Assembly (NCBI GenBank): GCA_006247105.1
Contig: CM016925.1
Span: 1,426,001-1,490,000, forward strand
Origin: Giardia muris
Lineage: Eukaryota > Fornicata > Diplomonadida > Hexamitidae
Length of the DNA stretch: 64,000 bases
Direction: 5' to 3'
Part shown: positions 47,540 through 57,200 of the stretch, in pieces
Layout: every line of letters begins with the position of its first letter
Numbering within the stretch: position 1 is the stretch's first letter
Translations under genes and position numbers: made by a program
The notes under the pieces: generated by a model
The model's database searches: none
Told to the model about the DNA's origin: nothing
Seen by the model: the letters and a program-made list of their open reading frames with translations, nothing else

Positions 47540-48466
47540 ATGCCTGCGGTTCTGAATTACACTCTCCTCTCGATTTGCGCCGCCTTCGGGATCGCTTGTG
47601 CCATCCTTAACTTCGTCGCCCGCCATGGCGCGTTCAGCGCGTACTACCTAATTCGGATCTACATGTCCCTATCGTCTGTCGCCTTCTGCCTCTGCATCGC
47701 TGTAGCCTCGGCACCGGAGCTGGTGAAGCCGGAGGAGGCGATTGATGCGTTGAAGAGTGGAAATTACACGACCCGAGAAAGACTAATATCCGCAGGGTCC
47801 TGGGTCGTTGACGCCTTAGCCTTTGGGATGCACCCAGGGATCATGGGGTACTTCATCTTATCGATGTACCGTCAGGTCTACAAAACCCAGCTAGCGATGC
47901 GGTCTGATAAGTACGCCCTATCGGCGGAGAAGGGCCCCCTGATTCACCCACTTGCTCCTTGTGCCTCCTGTATTCAGTACGGCTTCGCACTCCTGTTTGG
48001 GCTTCTAGGCGCTATTCTCTCCATCATACTTCATGTCATTGGTTTCTTACCCCTGGGCACAAAGGATTATACTGGGATGGAGCTTCTTCGACAACAGGGT
48101 GGGATCTACTCATTCGAACACGCCTCCTTCCCGAGCGTTGCGATGGGGGAGTATCAGTATACGCTATTTACTCTATTGCCACGGCTGCTCTTCCTCGTCG
48201 GGTATGCCTCCGCGACGATCATCTACAACAGGAGGATTGAGGGGATGAACCGGTACGCGGAGCGGAAGGAGTGGCTCCGCGCCCTCATGGTGATAGTCAT
48301 AGACGTCCTCTCACTCGGCAGCCTCCTCCTCGTGAGCTTCTGGGGCCTCGAGGTCCAAAAGCTAGTCTCCGCGATATCCCTGTTCGTTTGGCAGTGCGCG
48401 GTTTTGTGCGCCTATGCGGCCGTCCCCGCCGTGTACACCCTCTTGGAGCGGCGCGTTCAGCTATAG
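47540..48466 (+). CDS. Seven-helix membrane protein, unknown family
   Basis: 308 residues from the ATG at 47540, one base after the stop of the preceding gene (TAAAATG). Seven hydrophobic segments can be counted: about 8-27, 36-60, 90-115, 138-165, 205-230, 246-270 and 276-302. Loops between them are short, apart from one of about 40 residues between helices 4 and 5. The topology is receptor-like, but I see no family motif, so 'GPCR-like' is only a topological statement. Potential glycosylation sites are present (NYT). The tight tandem with the 44368 gene suggests coexpression. The stop is one base from the convergent AGC kinase stop. Confidence 0.7.
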   Translation: MPAVLNYTLLSICAAFGIACAILNFVARHGAFSAYYLIRIYMSLSSVAFCLCIAVASAPELVKPEEAIDALKSGNYTTRERLISAGSWVVDALAFGMHPGIMGYFILSMYRQVYKTQLAMRSDKYALSAEKGPLIHPLAPCASCIQYGFALLFGLLGAILSIILHVIGFLPLGTKDYTGMELLRQQGGIYSFEHASFPSVAMGEYQYTLFTLLPRLLFLVGYASATIIYNRRIEGMNRYAERKEWLRALMVIVIDVLSLGSLLLVSFWGLEVQKLVSAISLFVWQCAVLCAYAAVPAVYTLLERRVQL

Positions 48467-48467
48467 G

Positions 48468-49988
48468 CTACTCGTCAAACCGCATGCAGAAGTCGTCGAC
48501 GTGCTCAGTGTCTGTTGTCGTTAGGCTTTTAAGGTCGTCGATCGACCGGGTCTTCGTACCAGTGGTCTCCTCAGGGCTCACAAAGAGGCTCGTCAGCTTA
48601 CTCGTGGGCTTGTTCCCGACGCCGCGTGCAGCGGTGATGGTTGCCGAGGCGAGGTCTGCCACCGCGTTGCTTAACCCATCGACGAAGAACATGGTCGGCT
48701 TGGGATACATAGGGAGGTTTGCTTGAGCATAATATTTGAGCATACGCGGGACGTACTCCTGGGCCTCGCTTGGCAGCTTGAAGTCAGTTCCCGCGAAGTC
48801 CTGGGCGATAACACGCATCTCATCCGAATAAATGGTGAAGTTCCTCCGCAGAACCTCGATATCGATCTCATCTGGCTTCATGGCCCCACCCTTGGTCAAG
48901 TCTACGGCATTACGGACGATGTTCTCTGGGGGCTTCATCACGGCGCTATTATACTTCCGAAAGAAGGGGTGAAGGATGACCTCGCTCCGACCTTGCCGAC
49001 CTCCAAGCCGTTTGATCGGGTCGACGTTCAACAGCTTCTTAATGATGTCCTTACACTGCCTGGATACGCGCACGTCCTTACTATCCGGAAAGGTGAAGAT
49101 CCCACGCTTTATCTTCGCTAAGAGGGTCGTTAGAGTATCTCCCTTCGCCGCAAAGGGTGTACGGCCATAAAGGCATTCGTACATGAAGATCCCTAGCGTC
49201 CACCAGTCGACAGACTGCGTGTGCCTCGAGCTATCCATCTCAGGGGGGAGATATTCCGGAGTCCCAACAAAGGACGTTGCTTCCTTCCCGAAGAATGACT
49301 CTGAGAGAGATGTCGTCTTCTTCTTCTGAGGCTTACTGCTAAGCTTTTCATACGACAGCTCCCCTTCGAACTTCTTAGCGAGGTCGAAGTCTATAAGTCT
49401 TAGGGTCCCATCTCCTTGAAGAAGGACGTTCTCCGTCTTCAAATCCCTATATATGATCTTGTTCTCATGTAGATGCTCGAGGACGTCCACCAGTTGCATC
49501 GCATAATACTGAACAACGCTCTCCGGAAGGACGCGCTTAGGCTGCCGTTTGATTAGGTCTGCGAACTCTCCACCATTGCAGAACTCCATGAGGAGGTACA
49601 AGTTTCGTTCGTCTGCGAAGCCGGCATAAAGAGTCACGATATTCCGGTGCTTTGAGACCCTGAGGATCCATTGTTCCGTCCGAAAGCGATCTTCCTTATT
49701 TCTTTGCTTCAGGTCATGTTGCGAGTAGACCTTCAGGGCGAAAATGGAGCCCTCGGGAGCGTTAGGAATCTTCACTGTGGGCGCCGAGCGGCGTGCTAAA
49801 TAGACACGACCACTGTCCCCACGGCCCAGAAGGCAAAGGATCTCCAGGTCTCTCCCGGATATCTTGACGAGGGTCGGGTCCTCACCCGGGCCCTTGACCG
49901 ACTGACCACCACGGTGGACTGCCGTTCCCCCGCCGATCGTCTGGTACGCCGGCTTCGTAGAATCGAGATCTAAATCTTCCCTCAGCAT
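48468..49988 (-). CDS. AGC-family Ser/Thr kinase with DFD motif
   Basis: 506 residues. The kinase domain spans about 48-345: LGRGDSGRVYLA, catalytic lysine in FALKVY, IIYRDLKTEN (YRD in place of HRD), LIDFDLAKKF (DFD in place of DFG), a loop insert rich in Lys/Ser, then FVGTPEYLPPE. GTPEYLPPE and VDWWTLGIFMYE are AGC hallmarks. DFD is typical of plant AGC-VIII kinases such as phototropins and is compatible with activity. A C-terminal AGC tail (FRKYNSAVMKPP) and a Ser/Thr-rich end follow. The ATG at 49988 is preceded by CCAAAAAA. Codirectional with the CCCH gene, gap 23 bp. Confidence 0.88.
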   Translation of the reverse strand: MLREDLDLDSTKPAYQTIGGGTAVHRGGQSVKGPGEDPTLVKISGRDLEILCLLGRGDSGRVYLARRSAPTVKIPNAPEGSIFALKVYSQHDLKQRNKEDRFRTEQWILRVSKHRNIVTLYAGFADERNLYLLMEFCNGGEFADLIKRQPKRVLPESVVQYYAMQLVDVLEHLHENKIIYRDLKTENVLLQGDGTLRLIDFDLAKKFEGELSYEKLSSKPQKKKTTSLSESFFGKEATSFVGTPEYLPPEMDSSRHTQSVDWWTLGIFMYECLYGRTPFAAKGDTLTTLLAKIKRGIFTFPDSKDVRVSRQCKDIIKKLLNVDPIKRLGGRQGRSEVILHPFFRKYNSAVMKPPENIVRNAVDLTKGGAMKPDEIDIEVLRRNFTIYSDEMRVIAQDFAGTDFKLPSEAQEYVPRMLKYYAQANLPMYPKPTMFFVDGLSNAVADLASATITAARGVGNKPTSKLTSLFVSPEETTGTKTRSIDDLKSLTTTDTEHVDDFCMRFDE

Positions 49989-50011
49989 TTTTTTGGACCC
50001 AAGAAGAAGCC

Positions 50012-50269
50012 TTAGAGGTCCTCAGGCCTGACGTGGAGATAGATGCACGCAGAACCGAAAGGGCAGTACCCCGTCCGGTAAAAATCACGGCAGACACCCT
50101 GCTGAGGCTGGGACCCGGCCTTCAGCTCGGGTTCCTCTCGAGATCCCTTAATAGCCACTCGCAATTCTCTTATCCATTCATTAGAGTTACTACATGTGCT
50201 TGGGCGCGGTCTAGCAGGGGCACGCCAACAGTGGAGTGAAACTGGAGCAATAACGACCTTAGGCTCCAT
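50012..50269 (-). CDS. Small CCCH zinc-finger protein (Cwc24/RNF113-like finger)
   Basis: 85 residues. The C-terminal GVCRDFYRTGYCPFGSACIY and following Leu-His form C-x8-C-x5-C-x3-H (Cys60, Cys69, Cys75, His79). The finger resembles that of the splicing factor Cwc24/RNF113 (VCKDYKxTGxCxxGDxCxFLH), but the RING that follows there is absent and the protein ends six residues after His79. It is probably an RNA-binding protein. The N-terminal half has no motif. The ATG at 50269 is preceded on the minus strand by AAAGATAAACG. It lies between two codirectional genes with gaps of 17-23 bp. Confidence 0.7.
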   Translation of the reverse strand: MEPKVVIAPVSLHCWRAPARPRPSTCSNSNEWIRELRVAIKGSREEPELKAGSQPQQGVCRDFYRTGYCPFGSACIYLHVRPEDL

Positions 50270-50286
50270 TCGTTTATCTTTACTGC

Positions 50287-51702
50287 TCAGTTGTTCGCCG
50301 CATAGATGAAAAGGTTCGTCAGCGTTCCGACGGCGATGATGTTCTCAGTGGGGTGCCAGTCGATGTACTGGATCCGTCTGCGGACGTCGACCGTGTCGAG
50401 TAAGAGGTTCTCTGAGATGACCTTACCGTTCTCAATGATGGGGAGTGCTCCGACGGAGCTCGACGGGATGACGCGGTTATTCAGGTGCTGGAGGATCTGC
50501 TTCGAGCGCCTACGGACCTGGCGGGTGGCCATCACGGCTATCCCACTGACGGACGAGATGTCACGACCTCGAGTCCCATAGATATGGAAGCGATCACTGA
50601 AGGAGCCCGTGATGATGGAGCGGCAATCGGGCGAGATCGCCACGTCATACCGATCGAACAGCGCATCTGTTTCAAGGAGGCGCTGCGCATAGTCCTTCAC
50701 GAACGGGTGTATCGGGATCGTGATCATAGGACGACCCTCCGAGCGGATATCCCAGATCTTAACGGTGAGGAAGTCGCGAGCGACTATGTTATTCCCATCC
50801 TGGGTGATATGTAGCCCCGAAATCGCCGCCGCTATGTCTGACTGACCCGAGTATGTGGCAAATGCGCCGTAAGGGCAATCGACCGAGTTGAGGAAGGGAT
50901 TGGAAAATTGCTTGGCGAATGTATCACAGAGAGCGCGCTTTCGCGTGTCGCAAAGCTTGATCGTCCCGTGGGAGGTCCCATACGTGAAGATGCTACCATT
51001 CTTCGGGTGGTAGTCGGCATAAGTTATAACCTCCTGTACGTCCTCAAGCGAGGCCGGCTTCAGGTCGACGATCGAGAAGGCCTCAGACGTATGATCTACC
51101 GACCAGATGTTGATACGCAAGTCATCGGCGACAAGGAACTGGTCGCCCGCACAAGAGGTCGAGATCGAGTTGATGTGAAACATAGTGACGTTAGAAAAGG
51201 TGCGCTTTAGGATGGAGGTGACCATCCGATCGGCAGTGCGTTGGACACGAGGAATCAGAAGCTCCCCTACGCCCTTTACGCTCTTCTTGGAGACGTTCGT
51301 CTGAGCCACCTGTGTTCCCAGGCGATTAGCAACGCGCCAGATCTTGACGGTTCTCTCGTTCGTCGTGAGGAGGAAGAGAGCCCCATTCGAGGGAGGTAGC
51401 CATTGAATCTGGACTATACGCTCAGAGATCTGGACGGATCTTAGCGAGTCGAAGTCGGGCTCATGAGACTGGAACTCGGCGTAGAAGCAGTATTCGACGG
51501 CGGCCTTCCCACCCTCGGGAGAGGCAGCGCGCTCGAAGATTATCACACGTCCACTACGATCTCCTGCGGCAAGGAAGGACCCGTCCTGATTGAAGCGGAT
51601 GGACCCGATCATGTCCCCCTCCTGGATCGCCTCGATCGCGCACGTGTCCCCGAAGACCTGACGGAAGTTCCAGTCGTGTTGATCCGCTGTTCTATTCGCC
51701 AT
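50287..51702 (-). CDS. PP2A regulatory B subunit, B55/PR55 type (WD40)
   Basis: 471 residues from the ATG at 51702 (MANRTADQHDWNF); an ATG at 51714 would overlap the IFT27-like start. The sequence follows B55 closely: GSIRFNQDGSFLAAGDRSGRV, the family signature EFQSHEPDFDSLRS, and LTTNERTVKIW. A seven-blade propeller extends to the end. B55 directs phosphatase 2A to substrates in mitotic exit and cytoskeletal control. Divergent from the IFT27-like gene across TTTAAATTTC. Confidence 0.92.
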   Translation of the reverse strand: MANRTADQHDWNFRQVFGDTCAIEAIQEGDMIGSIRFNQDGSFLAAGDRSGRVIIFERAASPEGGKAAVEYCFYAEFQSHEPDFDSLRSVQISERIVQIQWLPPSNGALFLLTTNERTVKIWRVANRLGTQVAQTNVSKKSVKGVGELLIPRVQRTADRMVTSILKRTFSNVTMFHINSISTSCAGDQFLVADDLRINIWSVDHTSEAFSIVDLKPASLEDVQEVITYADYHPKNGSIFTYGTSHGTIKLCDTRKRALCDTFAKQFSNPFLNSVDCPYGAFATYSGQSDIAAAISGLHITQDGNNIVARDFLTVKIWDIRSEGRPMITIPIHPFVKDYAQRLLETDALFDRYDVAISPDCRSIITGSFSDRFHIYGTRGRDISSVSGIAVMATRQVRRRSKQILQHLNNRVIPSSSVGALPIIENGKVISENLLLDTVDVRRRIQYIDWHPTENIIAVGTLTNLFIYAANN

Positions 51703-51712
51703 TTTAAATTTC
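51703..51712. promoter_or_regulatory. Ten-base bidirectional start region TTTAAATTTC
   Basis: It separates the minus-strand ATG of B55 (51702) from the plus-strand ATG at 51713. It holds the near-palindrome TTTAAATTT, which would present the same A/T core to both directions. Confidence 0.6.
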
Positions 51713-52243
51713 ATGAGTACGGTTAGAAGTACGATCGCCGTCCTTGGCGATCCTCACGTGGGGAAGACGGCCCTCATCAACAGCGTCTGCGGCGAGACGA
51801 CCCAGACCGTTCCGACGATGCGCCCGCAGACGACTCTCAAGCGTATTCGATTACCTGATAGCGAGTGCACTGTCGATCTCCTTCTCACCGACTGCCCCTC
51901 CCATTATCTTGCCCTCGGCCATGTCAAGAGGGTGATATCTGAGTGCCAATACCTCCTGGTCGTCGCCAACTGCCTTGATGCCGAGTCATTGAAGAATGTC
52001 GACAAATGGGTAGAATTCTTTAGAGACTCGACGATGGCACAGTCGGTAACGGGCGTACTCGCCTTGACACACGCATACGAGGATGCTAGTACCTTCAGCC
52101 TTGAGACTGCTGCCGAGGTTGCCGCACGGTACGGTCTTGAGCTGACGAGGTGCAGCGTGGCGCACGTGAAGGAATGCGATGCACCTTTCCTTCGCCTAGC
52201 ACACCTCGTCCGTGAACGGCCTTTGGTGAGTGGCGAAGAGTAA
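51713..52243 (+). CDS. IFT27/RabL4-like small GTPase with degenerate switch motifs
   Basis: 176 residues. The P-loop is GDPHVGKT (12-19), as in IFT27 (GDPAVGKT). The DxxG motif is replaced by TDCPSHY, and the NKxD guanine motif by LTHAYED, so nucleotide binding may be altered. The C-terminal ECDAPFLRLAHLVRE matches the conserved NFEAPFHCLAKQF block of IFT27. IFT27 pairs with IFT25 in the IFT-B complex that carries cargo in flagella. IFT22 or another divergent Rab is the alternative. The stop region reads GAGTAAAA, near a poly(A) signal. Confidence 0.65.
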   Translation: MSTVRSTIAVLGDPHVGKTALINSVCGETTQTVPTMRPQTTLKRIRLPDSECTVDLLLTDCPSHYLALGHVKRVISECQYLLVVANCLDAESLKNVDKWVEFFRDSTMAQSVTGVLALTHAYEDASTFSLETAAEVAARYGLELTRCSVAHVKECDAPFLRLAHLVRERPLVSGEE

Positions 52244-52310
52244 AAATGATTAGGTGAATTACCGCCCGAGTACCTCATTGGTGCCCTGAAGAGAGCAGAC
52301 CTATGAGCCT

Positions 52311-53324
52311 TCATTCAAGTCCGAGACCGTGCCAACGAGCGTAGTGAATCCGGTCGTCTGCGTAGACGAGGATGAGTCCTTGAAGGGGTGGGATCTGCCG
52401 TATTATTCCGAGGATTGGGGCGACGATGAGGCGTTGATTGATGAGTAGCATGAAGTCTGGCGCGTCTTGGTGCTCCTTCAAGGCTTGGATGAGGTCACTG
52501 CATGTAGGAAGATGCATCTGACACTCACAACCTTGTCTCCGAGACAAGATATGTGTTGAGATGTACAACCCATTATAGAGGGACAATAACCAATGGCAGA
52601 TAGAAGGAAGACGTGTGGAGCGGCTTCGAAGCCATATCTGTAGAGCATATTGTGCGGCAAGTCTACTAACATAAGAAGGAGTGGGTAAAACTGCTTCAAG
52701 AGTCGATTGTAAGCTATTCATCGACATGGGAGCAAAGCCATGTTCTGTGGCGAGGGTGGTGGCACGTACGTGAAGTTCATGTATCGAGCCGGTTGGAAAT
52801 TCCTGTTTCGCCTTCAAAACGCAGTCCTCGGAGCTCCTAGGAATACCTATGGGAGTACAGATAGGACGTGTCTCAGTGGTGAACATCCAGGAGGTACAAT
52901 GGAAGCATGGATAGTCATGCCCATAGAAACGGATGGATGAGGTTAAACCCTCAGTACCAATATCGATGACAAGTAATTCTCTCTTAAGAGCTAGAAGTGG
53001 TATTAATCTTCGTCGAGTATCAAGGTTGTCAACGGTAACGAAGACGGCTTCGCAGAGACGAAGCTTCTTTGCCATGACGGGTCGTGTTGCATCTGTCGAA
53101 TATGCTTCAACGATATCTGCAAGTCCTTCCAATTGTGATCGTATAACGTCCGCTTTAAATGAACCTACGTCTTCCCGAGCATATATTCTTTGTTTTCCAA
53201 CGTTCCCAATGTCAACAATATCTCGATCGATTACAATCAAGAGCTTGAAGTGTAACCCTTGCGAACGCATCGCAAGAAGAAGTTCCGAACCAGTACCTCC
53301 TAAGCCGACAATCCCAACCCTCAT
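52311..53324 (-). CDS. E1-like activating enzyme catalytic subunit (UBA2/UBA3 type)
   Basis: 337 residues from the ATG at 53324; the upstream frame begins with GTG and is rejected. The nucleotide motif VGIVGLGGTGSE is at 3-14, and the adenylation-site acidic strand VIDRDIVDIGNVGKQR follows. A first Zn pair is C-F-H-C (140-143). The phrase PICTPIGIPRSSEDC contains the presumed catalytic cysteine, Cys156, aligned with UBA3 (PMCTIASMPRLPEHC) and UBA2. A later GCEC may complete the Zn site. It lacks the C-terminal ubiquitin-fold domain seen in longer E1s. It would activate SUMO or NEDD8; which one cannot be told. Confidence 0.75.
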   Translation of the reverse strand: MRVGIVGLGGTGSELLLAMRSQGLHFKLLIVIDRDIVDIGNVGKQRIYAREDVGSFKADVIRSQLEGLADIVEAYSTDATRPVMAKKLRLCEAVFVTVDNLDTRRRLIPLLALKRELLVIDIGTEGLTSSIRFYGHDYPCFHCTSWMFTTETRPICTPIGIPRSSEDCVLKAKQEFPTGSIHELHVRATTLATEHGFAPMSMNSLQSTLEAVLPTPSYVSRLAAQYALQIWLRSRSTRLPSICHWLLSLYNGLYISTHILSRRQGCECQMHLPTCSDLIQALKEHQDAPDFMLLINQRLIVAPILGIIRQIPPLQGLILVYADDRIHYARWHGLGLE

Positions 53325-53381
53325 ACCTTGACAATGCCTCAGTCGGATGATTATTTTCACGGGTGTTAGAAGATCATATTG

Positions 53382-54293
53382 ATGGGAACAGAACCAATCA
53401 AGGATGTTATCAGCCTTTCATTGGCAGAGATTTGTTTTCAGCGAAGAATCCTCCCAAGTTCTGCGTTCAAGCCAATCGAGAAGTATGGGAAGCAATTGCA
53501 TGCCTTCGGAAGGACCGATCAATATTCGCGTAAGCTTGATGATTTATTACAAGAGGAACTCTTCGATGTCATTGAGAAGGGTTATTTCCGTGAATTAGTC
53601 ATCGGAATCTTTCTAGATGAAACTGTTCCCACTGAAATTATCGAGAGTTATGTCTTCAAGGCGTCAGGCCTAATAGCCGGGTCATCCCGAGAGGCGATTA
53701 GCCTCCTCTTTGATGAGCTTCTATCTACCATCAAGAAGCTTCCCGAACTGCCTGCTGAAAAGGGTATCATATTCAAGCATTTCTTCACGTCAACAACACC
53801 AGATGAGTATCTGCTTCCAAGCTTCTCAGAATGCTCGAAGAATACCAAACTACATCTCATCTCAAGGACCAACCCATACGAGATAGCCTTGCAACCATTG
53901 GAGCTTCAATCGGGTCACTTCGAAATCAGGCTGTATGTTCCAGACTTCGTCATGCTCAAGCCTTCAGCTTCAACGCAACCGATTAAAGAAGCGCCCGAAT
54001 CTATAGTCACCAACTGGGTTCGAGAACAGCTAGCTAACTCCCCAAACACTCCCGCATGGACTCTGGCTATGAAGTATACGCTCCTAACCCTTCCATACCC
54101 AGCTCAGTTGAGTGTCGTCGCAGATGCCTTGAGAACTACAACTCAACAGGTACAAACCTTCCTTATTGATTTCCCTTGCCTTTCTCTAAGTCAGGATGTC
54201 GTTACCGTGCAAGACACACAGGAGCTCTCCACTCAACGCTCGGTGGCGCGAAATGCCATCATTCATTGTCTTGAACGAGAGTCTAAATCGTAA
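53382..54293 (+). CDS. HOP1: Hop1-like meiotic HORMA-domain protein
   Basis: 303 residues from the ATG at 53382; the TTG one codon upstream is rejected. Residues 1-200 form the HORMA domain: SLAEICFQRRILPSSAF, YSRKLDDLLQEELFDVIEKG, YFRELVIGIF and SYVFKASG follow HORMAD/Hop1. Residues about 215-285 look like a winged helix (LPYPAQLSVVADALRT). The zinc finger of yeast Hop1 is missing. Hop1 loads on meiotic chromosome axes and controls recombination; Giardia is known to keep it despite no observed classical meiosis. The TAA stop shares its last base with the ATG of the next gene (TAATG). Confidence 0.82.
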   Translation: MGTEPIKDVISLSLAEICFQRRILPSSAFKPIEKYGKQLHAFGRTDQYSRKLDDLLQEELFDVIEKGYFRELVIGIFLDETVPTEIIESYVFKASGLIAGSSREAISLLFDELLSTIKKLPELPAEKGIIFKHFFTSTTPDEYLLPSFSECSKNTKLHLISRTNPYEIALQPLELQSGHFEIRLYVPDFVMLKPSASTQPIKEAPESIVTNWVREQLANSPNTPAWTLAMKYTLLTLPYPAQLSVVADALRTTTQQVQTFLIDFPCLSLSQDVVTVQDTQELSTQRSVARNAIIHCLERESKS

Positions 54294-57200
54294 TGCTGTT
54301 TGGGTTTCTTCTTCTCTTCACCCTGGTCTTCACCTTCGATGCGGTCCTTGACCTCGGGTGTGGTGTCTACCAGGTCGGGACGCTGAAGAAGGGTGCCGTT
54401 GGAAACCCAATCGACCTTCTACTCAACTCCCAATCAAAGCGTTTGACCCCTTCACTTGTCGCTTATGACGGTGAGGCCTTCTTCGTGGGTGAGTTTGCAG
54501 AGCCGATCCAGCGCCGTACTCCAGGTCTAGTCTTCAAAAGCTTCTTATCAAATGTTATGGAACCTGCGCTTTCTTATGCTGGGAATGCGAGCGCCTTGGA
54601 GCTCAGCTCCTTGGCGGGCCAGCCCGTCGCAACGCTACTGACCGCCTTGATAAGCCACATCGCGGAGACGCAGATCAATCGGCCCGGAGAAGTCATAGAT
54701 GTCACACTTACCGTCCCTCCTGGTTTATCACTTCCCGAGATTTCCATGATTCGAAACGCCATTGAAGCGGTCCCAAACCTGAACCTATTGACTACCGTCC
54801 CAATACCTGTAGCGACCACCATCACTTATCTTAGTTCGCGCTTGGCTACCATGGACCGAAGTCGTACGCGGACCTTACACTTCGTTGTTATTGATTCCGG
54901 ATACCATAGCACCGACGTATCCATCGTTGACGCGACGCTCAAGGCCGATTCGAAGGACGTCATCGTTCGGGTCATGGAAACCGTAAGTATTAATGCTGGC
55001 GGTCATATGGTGACTGAAAGGCTATTGGAACGGCATCTCCCAAACCTAGATCGTACGGACTTACGGAAGTATCAACGCTCTTATGAGACAATGGAGCGTG
55101 GGAAGATCACCCTTTCCGCAAATACGGAAACGAAGCTAGTTTTCGATGGCGCAAACCAAGACGGAAGCGATCTGCACCTCGTCCTGACACGAGACCATCT
55201 CAATGCCGTACTGGATGAGGTTTACAAGCCGGAGCTTTTAGAAACCTTCACCCCCATTCGTGAAGGTCTTGGGTCACGTGAGAACACGACCTTCTACTTT
55301 TACGGTGCTGCCACAAGAGCTCTTCACCTTCAAGAACTTTTCGAGAACTTCTTTAATACTTCGATTCAGCGTACCGTGAACGTTGAGGAGGGCGCCATTT
55401 ATGGTGCCGCATTAGTTGCCGCGATGTATGGCTCTGGATATAGAGTCAGCTATAAATTCATCTCGAGTGATCAGACTCGCCCGATGCTTGAGTACTTGCC
55501 CAGCCGCCTAGCAGACGCTGAGAAACGAGAGTTGGATGAGGCCGGAAAGGCTATGCTTCCTCTCCTTCGCTTGAGCCCTCTGCAACAGAAGTCCTCGAAC
55601 CGTGACATCTTCTCCTTGGATGAGACAGAATTCATCCCTCAAAACGTGACTCTTAACTACACCTTTCAGATGGAGACGCCCATTGAAGACCCAGAGGAGA
55701 ATGGTACTGAGGAAGCATCGACCGAGACAGATGATGCCAATGAGACTGAGGAAATTCCTCATCTTGACCCTGACCTTGATCTTAATCAATCCTCTCTTAA
55801 TGATGAGGAACTACTTGAGAAGCTGAAGAGTGTGCTCAACCGTATCGAGGCAAGGCGTACTAAGGTGCACACGACCCTTGAAACCCGTTCTCTTCCCGTC
55901 AGTTGGTTGACAACCACGTCCTCACCCTTCTATCATGTTCATATGAGCGCCTCCAATCTACTGGACTTGACCTGCGACTTTTCCCTTCCAGAATATCAGA
56001 TGGATGCTGTTATGAGGCGTCATTTCCCTACTGGGATTATTCAGGAGAAGGATCTCCCCTCTTTTGAGCGTCTTGTTGAGGATTATGACAAGAAAGCTGA
56101 TGCTCTTCTTCAAGCGTTGCAAGCCTACGCCCAAACCCCAGATTCCATCCCACTCGATCAACGAGATATACACATCAAAATTATTTTAAATGTATCAACG
56201 GATTCTGCTTCGTTACCGCGGGTGGAGTATGCAGGACTTCAGATTCAAGATTGGGCGGCATACAACAAGGAAATGAAGACGACTAGTGCGCCAAAGGCTA
56301 AGGTTCCAAGCATAGACCTGGAGTTTCATAAGGAATGTAACTTGGTATTAGGCTCTAGCTTCTGGGGTAATGACTCAATTTTCGAGGCCGGGTATAAGCT
56401 TGTATCCGAATCGAATCGTATCCGTGCAAATCGTAACAAGCTTGACCATATAACCAACGAGATCGAATCGGTCGTGTACCATGCGAAGGAATTACTTGAG
56501 ATCCATGCACCAAGCCTGAAGAACGAAGGTGATCACTTGATTTATGCAGACGAGGGAGTCAACATCCGTGAGGCCATCACGCACGCTCGAGACTATATGG
56601 AAGAACTAGAAGGATTGCCTCCCTGCATCGTGAATGAGACCTGTGTCGAAACACGGCTTCTTAGCGCCGAGAAGACCATCGATACTCTTAAGAGTGCTAC
56701 CGACGCCGTCCTAGATAGGCTTCACCACATCCGTTGTCTTGGACAGCTAGGTGATGCTCGTCTCGAAGTGACTAAACGACTTGATGCACGACTCACTGAC
56801 CTGGACCTATTCCTTGGTGCCATAAGGAAAAACACTGGAGACGTAAGTGTTTCTAATTCAACCATACTCGAAGCTTTTTCGCGTTTACTCCCTTCTGGAT
56901 CAAACGTCACGGCCTCCGAAAAGAATCATGCAGGGCTGTTAACTAAGCTCACTCAAGCCTCGGAAATCTGCGAGAACCTTTCCGAGATTGATCTCGATGG
57001 CGTCTTCAAAAGCTATGAGGAGGAGGAAAGTCAACTTAAAACTGAAGAGGAAGCAGCAAAGCTTGAACAACAGCAGAAGTCATGGCTGACACGCCTCATC
57101 TCTCGTGGGGATCATACCCTTGAGGAACGCCAGAAGGCATTACTCCAAGCCAAGGAAGTTATCCATCGTCTACGTAAGGGGGTACGGGATTGCGAAGGTT

